Assembly (NCBI GenBank): GCA_020466095.1
Contig: CM035808.1
Location: 29,834,959 to 29,898,958, forward strand
Source of the DNA: Chlorops oryzae
Lineage: Eukaryota; Arthropoda; Insecta; Diptera; Chloropidae
Direction of reading: 5' to 3'
Length of the DNA stretch: 64,000 bases
Position numbers and translations under genes: made by a program. The notes beneath the pieces are model-generated. The model searched no databases. It saw only the letters and a program-made list of their open reading frames with translations, and was not told the origin of the DNA. Every line of letters starts with the position of its first letter. The stretch's first letter is position 1. Below are positions 36,150 through 48,098 of this stretch, in pieces.

Positions 36150-37850
36150 GCAAAGTCAAAACGTAATAAATAATTCTTTTGTCCAGAGGAAAACTGACTT
36201 CACATTGAGGCATTATAAACTCCTTAAGAAAATGAACTCGAATGCAGTCTAGCGGCGCCTTCCTTTAATTTATGATTACATAACGTCATCTTAAGAACGG
36301 AATAGATAAAGAAAGAAAAAGTTGCTCTCTTCAACTGGTTTTTGACTTTTGAAAAGTTGAAGAAAAATTATGAAATAGCGTGAGAAAAAAAGAGCTACCA
36401 AAAAGGAAGCAGAAAAGTTAGAAAGAAATTATAATTAAAATTTGTTAGATACCCTTCAACCCTTGAAATGGGTTCATGCAAGGCCTAAAGGCTTTGAAAT
36501 TGCTTTTTTCTTATTCTACTTAAAATTTTCTTAACAAAATTTTTCTTTTCGTTCTGTTAAACAGCTTCAACGTTTCCGTAAATATCTTTAGAATGGCAAT
36601 CGGAATACATTGAGTCTCATTAAAAGCGTTACGCTAAAAAGCGTCAATAATCTCATTACCACCTGAGACTCTAATGTGAGTTAATTAAAAGAAAAAAAAA
36701 AGAGAGAAAAATAAATAAACGTTTGAGTTTTTCTGTCATTTTCAGCTACTTAACGTTCAGTTACAAGACACAAATAGTCGTAAAGCCGTCAATAAGAATC
36801 AACTTGAAGGTACTGAAATGCTTCGTCATACCCGAACCTCTATGGCCTGGCTGGAAAATTAACGTAGTCCCAACAACTCGAAGAAGTAGAGAGTGTATGA
36901 GGTGCAAAGCAAGAGAAGATATAAATAAATGAAAAGAAGAAACAAGACAAGGGAAAACCGTTCACGTCTTAAGAATCTTAAGCCGATTTTCACAAATTAG
37001 AAAATCACTTAACTTTTCAAACGCTCTCCGCGCTCGGATCGCGTTCCTCCCCATATAAAAACTTATATCTCGCCGTTGCAGCATCATTTTCCGTGTTATT
37101 AACTCTGTTCTTAGGCATGAATTTCTTCATACTTAATTTTCCATATTCCGAACTTTGCTAATCTTTAGCATTTTGCTTGAATTGACCTCCTTTCCATCAA
37201 GACTGCCTGCCTGCCCGCCATCCCACTAGCTGGCCTAACTGAATGATTGAATGGCTGAATAGATGAGTGACTGAGTGACTGAATGGCTGCATGGCTGAAT
37301 AACTGACTGAATTCGTTAGCTGACAGCAGCGCCACCAAGACGGGAACGGGCCGCCGCCACGCCGCATTCAACAAAATTGAATTATGCTCTTCGAAATGCG
37401 CGAAGCGTTACTGATGCGATTTGATTACGTCTTCGAGTAAATTATAGTTTCATTAAGAACCACGAGCTGCTCCAAAGGCCTATGCCATGCACTGTTCCTA
37501 ATGCTCGATAAGACCTTAGAACATTTCCGAGCGCCGTGGATGCCGTCGTCGTCGTCGCCGTCGCCATCGCCATCGCTGTCGTTGTTGCGTTTTTTCCCCA
37601 AGAGAATTTCTTGTTGACGCTCCGAGTAAGTGAATCGCTTAAATATTGAGTTCATAAGCGTTTGTAATTAAAAACATACACACAAATACATTGTGAGTAC
37701 ATATGTACATCATTTTATATGTATATAGTGTATAGTTTTTAATAAAGCATGGCGCTTACAGGCGGCAGCTCATTGATGTATCAAACATTTTTAATGAATT
37801 CTCAATGGGAGTAGGTGCCGCAATTCGGTTTTTTTAGGGCGTCGAATACA
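36150..37850. other. No gene seen; degenerate repeats
   Basis: A degenerate repeat of TGACTGAATGGC-like units lies at 37230-37315 and a GTC/GCC triplet run at 37543-37583. 37165-37380 and 37480-37640 are GC-richer than average, with no identifiable exon. Confidence 0.45.
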
Positions 37851-37852
37851 TA

Positions 37853-38195
37853 CAGTAGAATCTGGATATAACGAATCCCTGAAATAATGAACAGCTGAAC
37901 GCTCTTTTCTTACAGGCACTTTTCTTAATAATCAGGCTTTAAGAGAGGGGGGTAGGAAAGGGGAATTTTCCCCCTTTCTGAAGGTGCCCACAATTGGCAT
38001 GGGACTTTTTTTTATTTGGTCGCAAATTTTTGTGAGAGGACCCCCGAAAAGAAATCCTCCAGGCCCCAAATTTCTCTCTACGGGCCTACAAATAATGAAC
38101 AAAAATTTCAATCTCGCTAATACGAACAATCTGAATATAATATAATGAACAAGACGTGCAAGTTTAAAATCACTATATCCAGATTCTATAGACTG
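37853..38195. mobile_element. pogo-like MITE with GC-rich insert
   Basis: TA-flanked (37851-37852, 38196-38197). The ends CAGTAGAATCTGGATATA and CAGTCTATAGAATCTGGATA (right, reverse complement) share AGAATCTGGATATA, and TAATGAAC repeats lie on both sides inside. A GC-richer block at about 37937-38085 (GGGGGG...AGGCCCC...ACGGGCC) looks like a second insertion within it. Confidence 0.7.
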
Positions 38196-38197
38196 TA

Positions 38198-40050
38198 TGT
38201 CTATAGAATTTTTTTTCAGTGTATAATAATGCAATTTTTGATCTCTGTTGTATCCATTTAATTGATCTTTGTATAGACTTAAAGCTTCTAAAATGTTTCG
38301 ATGACATATTCCGCTGTATTACAGGATTGGTTCGAGTTTCGACTATCGAGTAATGACTTTCTGGGAAAACTAATGATATTTCCTTTGTCTTGACCTATGT
38401 GTATCATTTGGGGCCAATGGCTGGATGTACACCAGTTCAATCAGAATTTTGCCTAACTTACCCAGCCAATGTGAAGCTCTATTTATGCCGTGTGCCAGGA
38501 ATTTTTCAATTTTGAAAGGGATAATATTTAGACTTCTGTACAGTCAGTGAATAGCCTCTAATTCTAGTTGGCTCTATAAATCCTACAGTCGACCTTGTCC
38601 TATCAAAAAATTTTGTTCTATCAGCATTTTTGGTATAGTAGATGCCAATTCCATGCAAGACGGTCCTAGGGACGGTCCACAACCGTCAGCCATTCTGAGC
38701 AGAAATATTTATTTCATTGCTTTCAAAATCTCAAAATCCTTGAGAGTCACATCCTTGTTTTTTTATAATATTATGAGCTAAAACCTAAAAAAAAGTGTGC
38801 GTAAAGGGTGGGACAAAATGGAATTGTCCAAGAATAACTTGTACAAATTTTTCAACCGTTCTCTTGTCATTTTTTTTGGAGTTTGAATAGTGGAACCTAA
38901 CCCTAACCCAATCAGCACTCTACATGCAACTTTTCATAAGGCCGTAATTTAAAGAAAAATTCTCAGTATGATTGATGATTTATTATCGAGTCGACCTTTG
39001 TCTGTCAATTGAAACCCATTCTAATGACACTTCCTGGTTTTTCAGCAGATTTTTAAGCCCCCACATCATTTTTTATGTTCGTTTGTCTCCTCTTATACCC
39101 TTAGAACGTATCCTTCATATTTTCATCTTTAATCGTTGATATCATATGACACATATCAACAGCGATATATCCGCTCCATATGCATTTGAAGAAGAAAATT
39201 GCACTTTTTTCCATGAAGTTCATGACTTCAATTGTCCGCGTGTTTGCTTTTATCGACATCAATTGTATGATTTGGCGCACCAAAAAATAAAGAATAGAAG
39301 ATAAAAAGAAGATAAAAGGAAATGCAAATAGATTGTCTATGGACTTGCCAAAGGCTGATGGCAGCCATGCAACGCGCTGCGGTGAGCTGCATTGGACATT
39401 GCCCCGGAGGAGACAACAATCCAGACCACCCAGACTGATTGAAAGCCCTTCGAGTGTTTGTGACATGCGCAGCACGCTGTGATCTTTTTTTATTTTTTTT
39501 TTAGCGTGAGTGAAACCGAAATGCGGGCAGACATTGCTTTTGAGATTTAAAAAGGGAAAATGCAAAAAAGAAATAAATAAATAAAAGCAGACTTTCAAAT
39601 CAAAGACTTGCAATAGGATTTCACATGATTTCACAATGAGCTCAATCGAAAAGAGCGTTCTTTTCCAGTACAGGAAGTGTCAATCAGTGACAAATGCAAA
39701 AACATAGGAGAAAATAAAATTGAAATTAAAATTTATGATTTTTTTTGCTTACCAACAAAGAGTTTCGGGTTCGAAATTGAAATTAATTGAAAGAAAATTA
39801 AAAGAAATTATTAAATTATTAAAATTGAAGAGTGAAATGTGAAATTCCGCAAAAGCGGAAATGAAATCGAAATTGATTTATCACAAGTTCACGCAGCGAA
39901 ACATTACCGTCACCACCGTCACAGTCATGCCGCCAATAGTCACAATCAATATACAGTAATCAATAGCGAAAAAAATAAATAAATAAATATAAAGTTCATT
40001 GTAAAAGTCATGCGAGCGTTCCGAATCGCTACACATGCGAGCATACATAC
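38198..40050. other. No gene seen
   Basis: A pair of direct AGTCGACCTT-TGTC motifs at about 38588 and 38992 may mark old element ends, but no inverted partner was found. No coding exon recognised. Confidence 0.4.
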
Positions 40051-40059
40051 ATACATACA

Positions 40060-40440
40060 TATGGATGTCTACTCGAATTAACCCTATCTCGATCCACATA
40101 TGATAGCAGCTTCTCTCTGCTCTTCGCTCGCCTATGCGGCGATCGCTCCATCGCTCCATCGACCATCGATTTCTGTGATATATTAGAAGGCGTTAACCTG
40201 CGCTCACACGATCTTTCGCGACGATCAGACGCATTGGCAACGAAGAGACGAAATGAGGCGAAACACAAACAAAAAATATATTCAAAAATCTTAAATCAAA
40301 GCAAAGTCCGACCCGCACCGTGTGCGGTAGGTCGTAAGCTGTTGTTGTGCGGCGCATGTTGCACATGCGCAGTATGCAAGACCAAGTCCAGTGCTTGTTA
40401 TGCTCGCAATAAAAATGTCATCCAACTAATATAAATTTAG
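40060..40440. promoter_or_regulatory. CpG-richer patch with NRF-1-like palindrome
   Basis: GC-richer than its flanks. It includes repeated ATCGCTCCATCG and a perfect inverted repeat, GCGCATGT-TGC-ACATGCGC, at 40352-40370, built from GCGCATG half-sites like those of NRF-1/erect wing. Possible regulatory or promoter DNA; no transcript structure was found. Confidence 0.3.
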
Positions 40441-43400
40441 CCTTAGGGAATGTTTTCCGAGACGCTCTCATATAGCATGCCTAAAATGAGATGAGATTTA
40501 TGGGCCTGCTGTTTGGTCATTTTTATCGAAACGTTTTCAAATGTTCGAATAAATAAATAAAAACACTCGTGTATAAGGTAGCGGTAAACATATGAAGTTT
40601 CGTTGGAGGGGGCCAGGTAGACTTTTTTTTTGGGCTTTCAACAAATAACAATATGCTGAGATTTCATGTTACGAATTTATAAAGATTTTAATTTATACTT
40701 AATTATTTTTCTTTTAATGAGAGACACAAATGCATTTTGTCAAAATTGTTTTATGGAGATTCTCAAATTAGTGGGAGGAGAGAGAGAGGAAATTTCATAG
40801 CATGAACGATAGCAATTAAAACGATTAATGATGCTTATCGAAAGTTGATTTTTTTTTATCCAACTTCAATAAGTTATGACAATAAATATGATGTGGCCAT
40901 TCCCGGAGAAGAAAGCCCCATGGCTGGTTAGATCGTGCCTGATCGTTGGGAGGCCTCTTAACAAAGTTTCATTGCAGCTGTGGTTAATGATGAATGAAGG
41001 ATGTCCCTTAAGCTTAACCAAGGATTTCGATAATGTCGATAGCCACATCAAATATTGAGTTGTTACGCTGTGCAAGCAGCTACGCCCCCAGCCGTCATAA
41101 ATAGGTAAGCACTCAGTGCCATCGAGTTAGGCCGAGGACAGCTATCGAAGTAAAACAACACTCCCAAATATGATGTGACAATTGTCATGAATTCGGGAAT
41201 AGAACAGCACATAGTAAAAGGAATTTTTTAATTCATCTCCCATTTAAAATGCCCTTTTCTAGAAGGCCTCTCTTCAATCAATTTCTATTTTAAAATCACT
41301 CAAAATAAGGTCACAATTTTGACACCATTTCAAGTCCATAGCAATAGACGTGCATTAATCCTGTGTTCTTGGGATTTGATTTGAGTTGAAAGCCTTTCAA
41401 AACAATTGCACGACGGTCCCTTTCGGCTTAAAATTTACCGAAATTTTCTTTTCATTTCCCCCTTTTTTTCTTCTTTGAAATACATTTCCATCTGCTTGAA
41501 TTTTTTCTGCTCTTTGTACTGTTTTTTTTTTTTTTTTACTGTGACTTGTCGCGTGTTCTTTGTCATATTTTCTAACAATAAGTAGATTGCCTGCGCATTT
41601 CAATTTCCCGTTGGAGCGTGCGCTGTTCTCAATCTCCACAGCTTCCTACAACTCATTTTGAGGGAATTTATTTCTTTGAAATTGGTCCGTCTTGGGTCTG
41701 TTGCATTCTTGGGCTGGAAGAATATTCTTATCCATGATCTGATATTGAATGCTTAAGTGAAGCTACTCTGAAGAAGTGAATCATTCTTATCGATTATTGC
41801 TGCATTTCTAAGAGTGCCAAAGTGATTTTTATACATACATATTTCAATTTTGAAGTAGTTCGACGCGTCGTCTATTTGGAGAAATGTTCCTAAATGCACG
41901 GGATAATATTACGAAATGAAACGAGTCTGGTTTTCGTCTTTCTAATGATGGCATTATTCAAAAATGATGCACTTTTATCGGTCTTCCTCCATCAGGCGCA
42001 GCATCAGACATAGGAATGAAAATAGGCAATAATACTTAAGATACTTAACGCCCTAATTAAAGTTTTTCATATGAGAATTTTTAATGGAAATTCATTTCGA
42101 AATATGTACATTCATATGAATGTATGTATGTATATCGAAAAGCCTTTTCATATTGCATTTCAATGCAGTTCGATTTCGTAACACATGTGCTACTTTTTCT
42201 TCGGAAGTAGAACAACAACAACAATAAGAAAAAATTCATGGAATTTCGAAAATTCTTTTCCATTTATTTGGTTTCTTTTCTTTCTTTCGATTCATTGGTG
42301 TTCATATTCATTTTAGGGAAGATATTCATTCGAACACTTGTTGATAGAAAGGATGCAATTGAAAATTGTCTGAATTGTCAACAAATTCAAGCGATTTCAC
42401 CGGAAGTCAGTGAAACGGAATCGTATTTTATGTGTCCCGAACTAGATTTATTCTGAGAAATATGACAAAGATTTATAGAATTCAAATGAACAATTTTCAT
42501 CAAAATAAATAACAATTTTCGATGGGCTCTTGAATGTTTGTTCAGAAAAAAGAGAAAAAGAGATAATATTAAAATGAAGTTCGGTATGCCGTTCAAAAGT
42601 AATAAATCTTGAAATGTTTTTTGAAAGTATGTTCCTCAATGACAAGAAGCAACACGGTTAGATAGCCTCAAAGTTTCGATTCGTTTCCCCTGTTTCTTTT
42701 TAACGTCTATATCAATGCTCACATGTAAGCTGAATAGCGCCGGAAAGCCTAAATAAATATTCAAAAGATTTATTGAGAATTTTCATAAACGAAATTATTT
42801 TCGATCTTTTCGAAATAATTAATTTTTAACCCACTTGCGAGGACAGAGCTGTGAGCGCAGGGATTTTGATGTTTTATTTATTTAAACATATCAATTTCGA
42901 GAGCCTTTCGAAGAAATCCAAAATGTTGCTGTTACTCCTGCATGAGTGGTCTGTCTGTCTGTCTGTCGTTCTGGCCGCATGATTAAATGATGGCACAGAA
43001 GCCTGTTCGCTTGTCCGCTTCACCTCAGAACGTATTTTCGTTGGGTTTGACTCCTTTGCATTTGTCTTCTTGTTCTCATTTATTATTATTTGGTTTTTTT
43101 TTTTTTTTTTGACCACACAAGATGGGAGACGGTCGCACCTTCGACCAGCAGAAAACTATCATTCTTCGTGGTGGTCAATGGCGTTCAAGAATTTCACCAA
43201 ATCTTATCAATGAATATTTTCTTGATTGTTACTTATTCTAAAGATTGGTTTTAGGGATTGGAATTTTTCAATCAGAATCAATGGAAGCTGGAAGGATTCG
43301 AAGGAAAAGCTTAAATCAAAAGCTCATATGAAGTGGGTAGAGTGCTTTAGATGCCATCAACTAAAACTCATATTATCATTCAAGCTACACACATATAGAC

Positions 43401-43605
43401 ATTAGATAGAGTTACTTAAGAGTACAAAGGCGATAAGAGGAAAAAATTGCTTAGAAAAAATACAAAATTTTAGTGATCAAAATGAAGGACAATCGGAAGT
43501 AATGGGTTAAGTTGAGATAAATGTTTGAATAAATATCTGAAAATATCATAGCAAGACTGTGTTATGTTAAGTTATGTCATAACTAGCTGAGTTATATGTA
43601 TGTAG
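40441..43605. other. No gene seen
   Basis: AT-rich, with T-runs (41519-41539, 43094-43110) and a short GTCT repeat at 42951-42967. Nothing recognised. Confidence 0.5.
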
Positions 43606-43613
43606 GATAGACC

Positions 43614-44132
43614 CAGTGGCGTGTCCAGAGAAAAGGTGCTTATATTTTCCACAGTGGTATATTGAACAATTGTAAGACATTAACCCAAAAAAAATTTGGG
43701 GGGGCTAGAGGAAGTTTAGAGAGCTGTGGACCAGTTGTGGAACCTAAAAAACCCGAAAAAATTTCGATGAAAATTTATATAAAGACTAAGCGAAAATTCG
43801 AAGAATCTTAGCACCAAAATTTGTTTAAAAAACTGGTCCTTTTTGGACCAGTTTGGAACTAGACCAAAACTAGACTAATTGTAATCCGTTTCTTGAAAAA
43901 ATTTTGAAGCCAAAATTTTTAGCATTTTTTACTTATTCTATAGATAAAGTTTCATCGAAATCGGACGCCATGAATTTTTCGGGTTTTTTGGGTTTTTGGT
44001 CCACAACTCTCTAATCTTCCTCTAGCCGTTTCGCAAATTTTTTTTTTTGGTCTAATGTCTTCTAATTGTTCAACATACCACTGTGGAAAATATAAGCACT
44101 TTCAAAGCACTTTTTTCCTGGACACGCCACTG
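43614..44132. mobile_element. 519-bp hAT foldback MITE
   Basis: The ends CAGTGGCGTGTCCAG and CTGGACACGCCACTG begin long inverted repeats. Matching continues inward with a few indels through ATATTTTCCACAGTGGTAT, TTGAACAATT, GACATTA and GCTAGAGGAAG, about 170 bp per arm. The 8-bp flanks GATAGACC (43606-43613) and GTTAGACC (44133-44140) match at 7 of 8 positions. CAGTGGCG-type ends with an 8-bp duplication are typical of hAT. Non-coding. Confidence 0.9.
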
Positions 44133-44149
44133 GTTAGACCTACTTTGTA

Positions 44150-44320
44150 CAGTCGAGTCTGTATAGCAAGAAACCCGGGTATCGCGAGGACATGGATTGA
44201 TTTCAGGGCCATGGATTTTGAGAAAAAAATTCTCAGAATTTGTCATAGATTGCGAGTTTGCTATACCATTTTTGATTTGTGTTTTTTTTTTGTATCCATA
44301 TTAATCGACCCTCCTTACTG
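44150..44320. mobile_element. Probable pogo-like MITE (CAGTCGAG family)
   Basis: TA on both sides (44148-44149, 44321-44322), with CAGT...ACTG termini. Pairing is best in the subterminal parts (TATAGCAA with TTGCTATA, and CGCGAGG with TTGCGAG). The left end, CAGTCGAGTCTG.ATAG..AAACCCGG, closely matches a lone end at 61296-61332, supporting a real family. Confidence 0.6.
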
Positions 44321-44929
44321 TATATATGTATGTAGTTTGGCTTCAAATAAAGAAATTTGAATCAACAAACTTATCACTTATTGGCTTTTCCTGCATAAAT
44401 TCAGGGAATAATCTCTAAAATTACAGTAGGTATCTCTAGTCAAGTCGATTTGCATCGAATAGGAACAAACAAACATCACATAAATAATATCACACATATT
44501 ATACCCCACATGTGCCTAATATTTCAGCTCCTGATTAAATAGACAAATTTCATTCACGCTTACATATAACATGAAAGGAGCAAATTGTTTGGAAATTCGA
44601 TAATCGATCATTCCATTCGATTATCTAACTTCACGCAAGACAATCGTTGTATCGGATAACTCGAACCCCATAAACCGTTCACATCGTTCCCTTAGGACAT
44701 ATCGCGTAAATTCGTATGTATATTGAGGGTGTAAACAAATCTCCAAAAAAAAAAGTCTAAATAAGCAACAATTTCAACAATTTTCACGGATTATCAAAAT
44801 CGCTTGGAGTTTTTTTTTCTTCTTCTTCCATATTTAAAGGTGTAGACGTACGTCAGTATTAAATCATTCATTTTTGCACTCCTACATACCCAAAACAGAA
44901 ATTTCGCCTTCATGGATTTTTTACCAGAA

Positions 44930-44980
44930 ACTTACCTGCAAAACAAAGAGAAAGAGAGAGAAATGTGTGTGAGTAAGAGG
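44930..44980 (-). promoter_or_regulatory. Candidate recursive splice site B
   Basis: Minus strand. CTTACTCAC (branch-point-like, 44977-44969), then a long pyrimidine tract (TTTCTCTCTCTTTCTC, then TTTGTTTTG), acceptor CAG (44938-44936) and donor GTAAGTTT (44935 downward) with no exon between. This matches the (Y)nNCAG|GTAAGT juxtaposition known from recursive splicing of long Drosophila introns. About 45 nt further, TTTTGG|GTATGT could serve as an RS-exon donor. The short stretch between contains in-frame stops, so it is unlikely to be a coding microexon. Confidence 0.55.
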
Positions 44981-46455
44981 TAAAATAAAATTATAGAAAA
45001 TATTATTTACAAAATTGTTTCTTAAAATGTCTCGAAGCGACCAATTGCAATCGGTGCATGATTGCATGGCACACTCCGCGCACAAGTGATAATTTCCCCA
45101 AGTGAAATTCGTAAGGAAAATTTTTGGAAACGCGATGTAACGCGAACTCTCTCATATGATACCTACCTACTATTTTAAGAAGTTAGCCGAAAACCGAAAA
45201 CCAAAATGCAAAAAATATAAAAAAAAAAAACAGTTCAAAAAAGTAAAACCAAAAATTGAATGTACTTCTTTGAAGTTCCCAACTGCACTTGCCACGTTCA
45301 GGGGGAAAAAACTTTTTTCTTGAGATTATAATTTTGCAGAATTTTTTCGCTTCGAGCGATAACGATTTTTAACTTTTTTTTATTTTGTTTTATTTTTATT
45401 TTTTATGTTTTTTATTTTTTTGTTTTTCTTCTGTAAATTCACGGAAATCATCAATTATTTTCATGCAATCCAAAAATTTACATTGTTTGCTGTCATAAAG
45501 GATTGTGTTGGTAAGAAAACAAAAGCTCATGCGCATGCGCAGCCTGATTTCGTAATTGTTGGGCTGAGCATGGCTTTAGTTTTTCGGTGTGTGTCCTTCG
45601 GCATTTGTCATGAATTTTTCATGATTGTCAGTTTGGGTCTCGGGTTTAAATTTTTTTCTTTTACATTTTTTGTTCATATTGAAGTTTTCGTTTGTAAGTA
45701 ATTAAAATTTCGCTCGACTCGCCGATTGCTGTGAGTTCTTCTCACGTTTCGTTTTTCAAATTTTTTTACGTATTTAAAATGTTTATTAGGGTTGAACAGG
45801 TGCGTGGTATTGTCTATCGTATACTGAGATGGATACTCTATATAAAAATATCAATGATATCAATCTATAAGTCAGCTGGAAGGATATTTTATATACCTAT
45901 GTACTTAAAATGGGAGAAGCCTAACAGTGAGCTTGTTGTTTGAAGAAAAAGGGCTCTAAAATTTAGCTTAAAAATCGGTTTTGATCACATATTTAATTTT
46001 CCCATCTTATTTACAAAAAATTTATTAGACATATGGGGTACCAAATTGAAGGAAATCGATCCAGTATTTTGAATAAAATAAAAAAATTTGGTGTTAATTG
46101 GACACTTTTCATTCCAAAATGGCTTCCAAAGTAAAAAAAATTGAATTTTTTTTTTTAGAATTTTTCACTTTGACCGTTTATTTTTCATTCAGTGGGTCAA
46201 ATTTTTACCATCAATTTAATTTTGCCTAAAAGCACATACAATTAGATTTCAAACTGTATTTAAGTTTTTTTTTTACGATGAACCATTATCGTGGGAGAGT
46301 AAATTTTCTCGACTTACTGCCTAAAAACTTTAAGGCCCTATAAATCCTCATTTGCACACCCAAACCCCCCTCCCATACGATTTATTGTTAGTTCTGACCT
46401 CCTCTATCAGCTCCCGAGCGGTTGACCTTCACAAACGTAACACCCTGTATATATA

Positions 46456-47740
46456 TTAGGTGTAGTAAAAATAAATCCATTATTTTTGCATTAAATTGAG
46501 AGCTTTATTTAAGATAGTTAGAATGACCCGATTTATGTCAAATATGCGCCGTTTTGTTCGATAACTTGTTGCCATTTTAAAGGTATATTCATTATGCCTC
46601 TCTCATAGAAGCCCTCGTTCCTATTAGCAAAAAATTGAGACAGTCGAATTTCAGAAGCCTCTCTTGAAGCGAATGTTTCACCAGCAAAATTGTTCGCCAT
46701 GGACAGGAACAGATGGTAATCACTTGGTGCCAGGTCCGGACTATAAGGTGGATGCAGAAGAACCTCCCAACCAAACTCCCGGAGCTTCTGGCGAGTCACT
46801 ATCGATGTGTGTGGCCTGGCGTTGTCCTGATGGAACACAATTCCTCTCCTATTGACCAAAGCTGGCCGCTTATGGGCGATTGCTTCCTTCAGACGGTCCA
46901 ATTGTTGACAGTAGAGTTCCGAGTTAAGAGTTTTGCCGTATGGGAGCAGCTCATAGTAGATAATTCCCTGCCAATCCCACCAAACACACAGCAAAACCTT
47001 CCTGGCCGTCAATCCTGGCTTGGCCACCGTTTCCGCCGGTTCACCGTGTTTCGACCACGACCGTTTTCGCTTGACGTTGTCGTAAGTGACCCACTTTTCA
47101 TCACCAGTCACCAACCGCTTCAAATGGGTCGATTTTGTTGCGGTTTAGCAGCGATTCGCAGATGGAAATTCGGTCTATGAGGTTTTTTTGCGTTAACTCG
47201 TGTGGCACCCATACATCGAGCTTCTTTGTGTATCCAGCCTTATTCAAATGGTTCCAAACGGTTTTTTGTGCAATCTTTAGCTCTTTTGCAATCGAAACAG
47301 TGCTAACATGACGGTCGGACTCGATAATTTCCATGATTTTATGGACATTTTCGACAATTGGCCTTCCAGTGCGTGGTGCATCCTTGACATCGAAGTTACC
47401 GGAACGGAATCGACGAAACCAAAATTGCGCATGATTGGCTGTTACAGTATCAGGTCCATAAACGCTATTCACATTTTCAGCCGCCTGGCTTGCGTTTTCT
47501 CCCTTATCGAAGAAAAACTGTAAAATGTAGCGAATTTTCTCTTTGCTGATGTCCATCTTTGACAAGCTCTCAAACAAAACTGAATCAATCAATCAAAAAA
47601 GTGTCAACAAAGCTTTTTAGTAGGAACTATCATCTTTCTAATGCCCCCTAGCGGAACACGATCGGACTTATACAACGCGAGATGCAGATAAATAACGCCA
47701 TCTATTGGAAAAATAATGGATTTCTTTTTACTACACCTAA
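46456..47740 (-). mobile_element. mariner element, copy 2, full length
   Basis: A 1285-bp element in reverse orientation with TA duplications at 46454-46455 and 47741-47742. The terminal repeats match those of copy 1 except for one substitution in the left end (46472). It lies inside repeat unit A, at a site that is empty in unit B (around 49906). Confidence 0.97.
46533..47556 (-). pseudogene. mariner transposase (DD34D), one 2-bp deletion
   Basis: Same protein as in copy 1 and better preserved. It starts at MDISKEKIRYILQFF and ends EQNGAYLT followed by TAA. The N-terminal part includes the homeodomain-like helices and WVPHEL. The catalytic aspartates are intact in VTGDEKW, FHQDNARPH and PDLAPSDYHLF, with 34 residues between the last two. 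Compared with copy 1, two bases are missing near 47122, between the codons for DPF and KRL. This splits the gene into an N-terminal frame and a C-terminal frame that overlap by a few codons. Corrected length is about 341 residues. Because the breaks in the two copies differ, neither is a simple copy of the other in its present state. Confidence 0.95.
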
Positions 47741-48098
47741 TATATATATACATATATATATATTATATGAATGTAGTCCGATTGAGTCTCTAAAAATGTT
47801 AATAGTCGGAGTAATCGTGTCGGTTTAAAAACTTCGAAAGTGTAAATTTTCAAGCATATTCTTTTTGTTTTCAGGCCGGTTTAACTTAATCACATACTTT
47901 TTGTATATTTGAATTTTTCAAAATTTTTAATAGAAAATTTAATGGTTTAAGCTTCATAACGACTATCATTTATATGTTTAAACCCTTCAGTATAAATTTT
48001 TGAATCGCTTGCAAAAGTCAGAATGAAAAGGTTAAATTTTTGGGCTTGAGCAATTAAACTCAGAATATTGTAAAATGTTCTCATAAATCCCCCACAGT

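Larger units (their letters stand above)
45474..48098. repeat. 1.34-kb repeat unit A, split by mariner
   Basis: Starts AAATTTACATTGTTTGCTGT and ends CATAAATCCCCCACAGT. Apart from the mariner at 46456-47740 it matches unit B (48937-50269) along its whole length, with scattered substitutions and short indels. It carries a TGCGCATGCGCA palindrome at 45530-45541. A 54-70 codon frame (45731-45943) is kept in both units but is Ile/Lys/Phe-rich and may be accidental. The 3' third (47770-48098) is also related to 52080-52370 and 63165-63400. Confidence 0.85.

Noticed and set aside
38586..39010. pogo-like element starting CAGTCGACCTTGTCC
   Set aside because: The second AGTCGACCTT motif is in direct, not inverted, orientation, and no right end with TA was found.
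41080..41115. Plus-strand TAG|GTAAGC
   Set aside because: No polypyrimidine tract upstream; likely chance.
45731..45943. Conserved small protein in units A and B (MSSSHVS frame)
   Set aside because: The first codon is GTG; from the first ATG only about 54 Ile/Lys/Phe-rich residues remain. Conservation is expected from the duplication alone.
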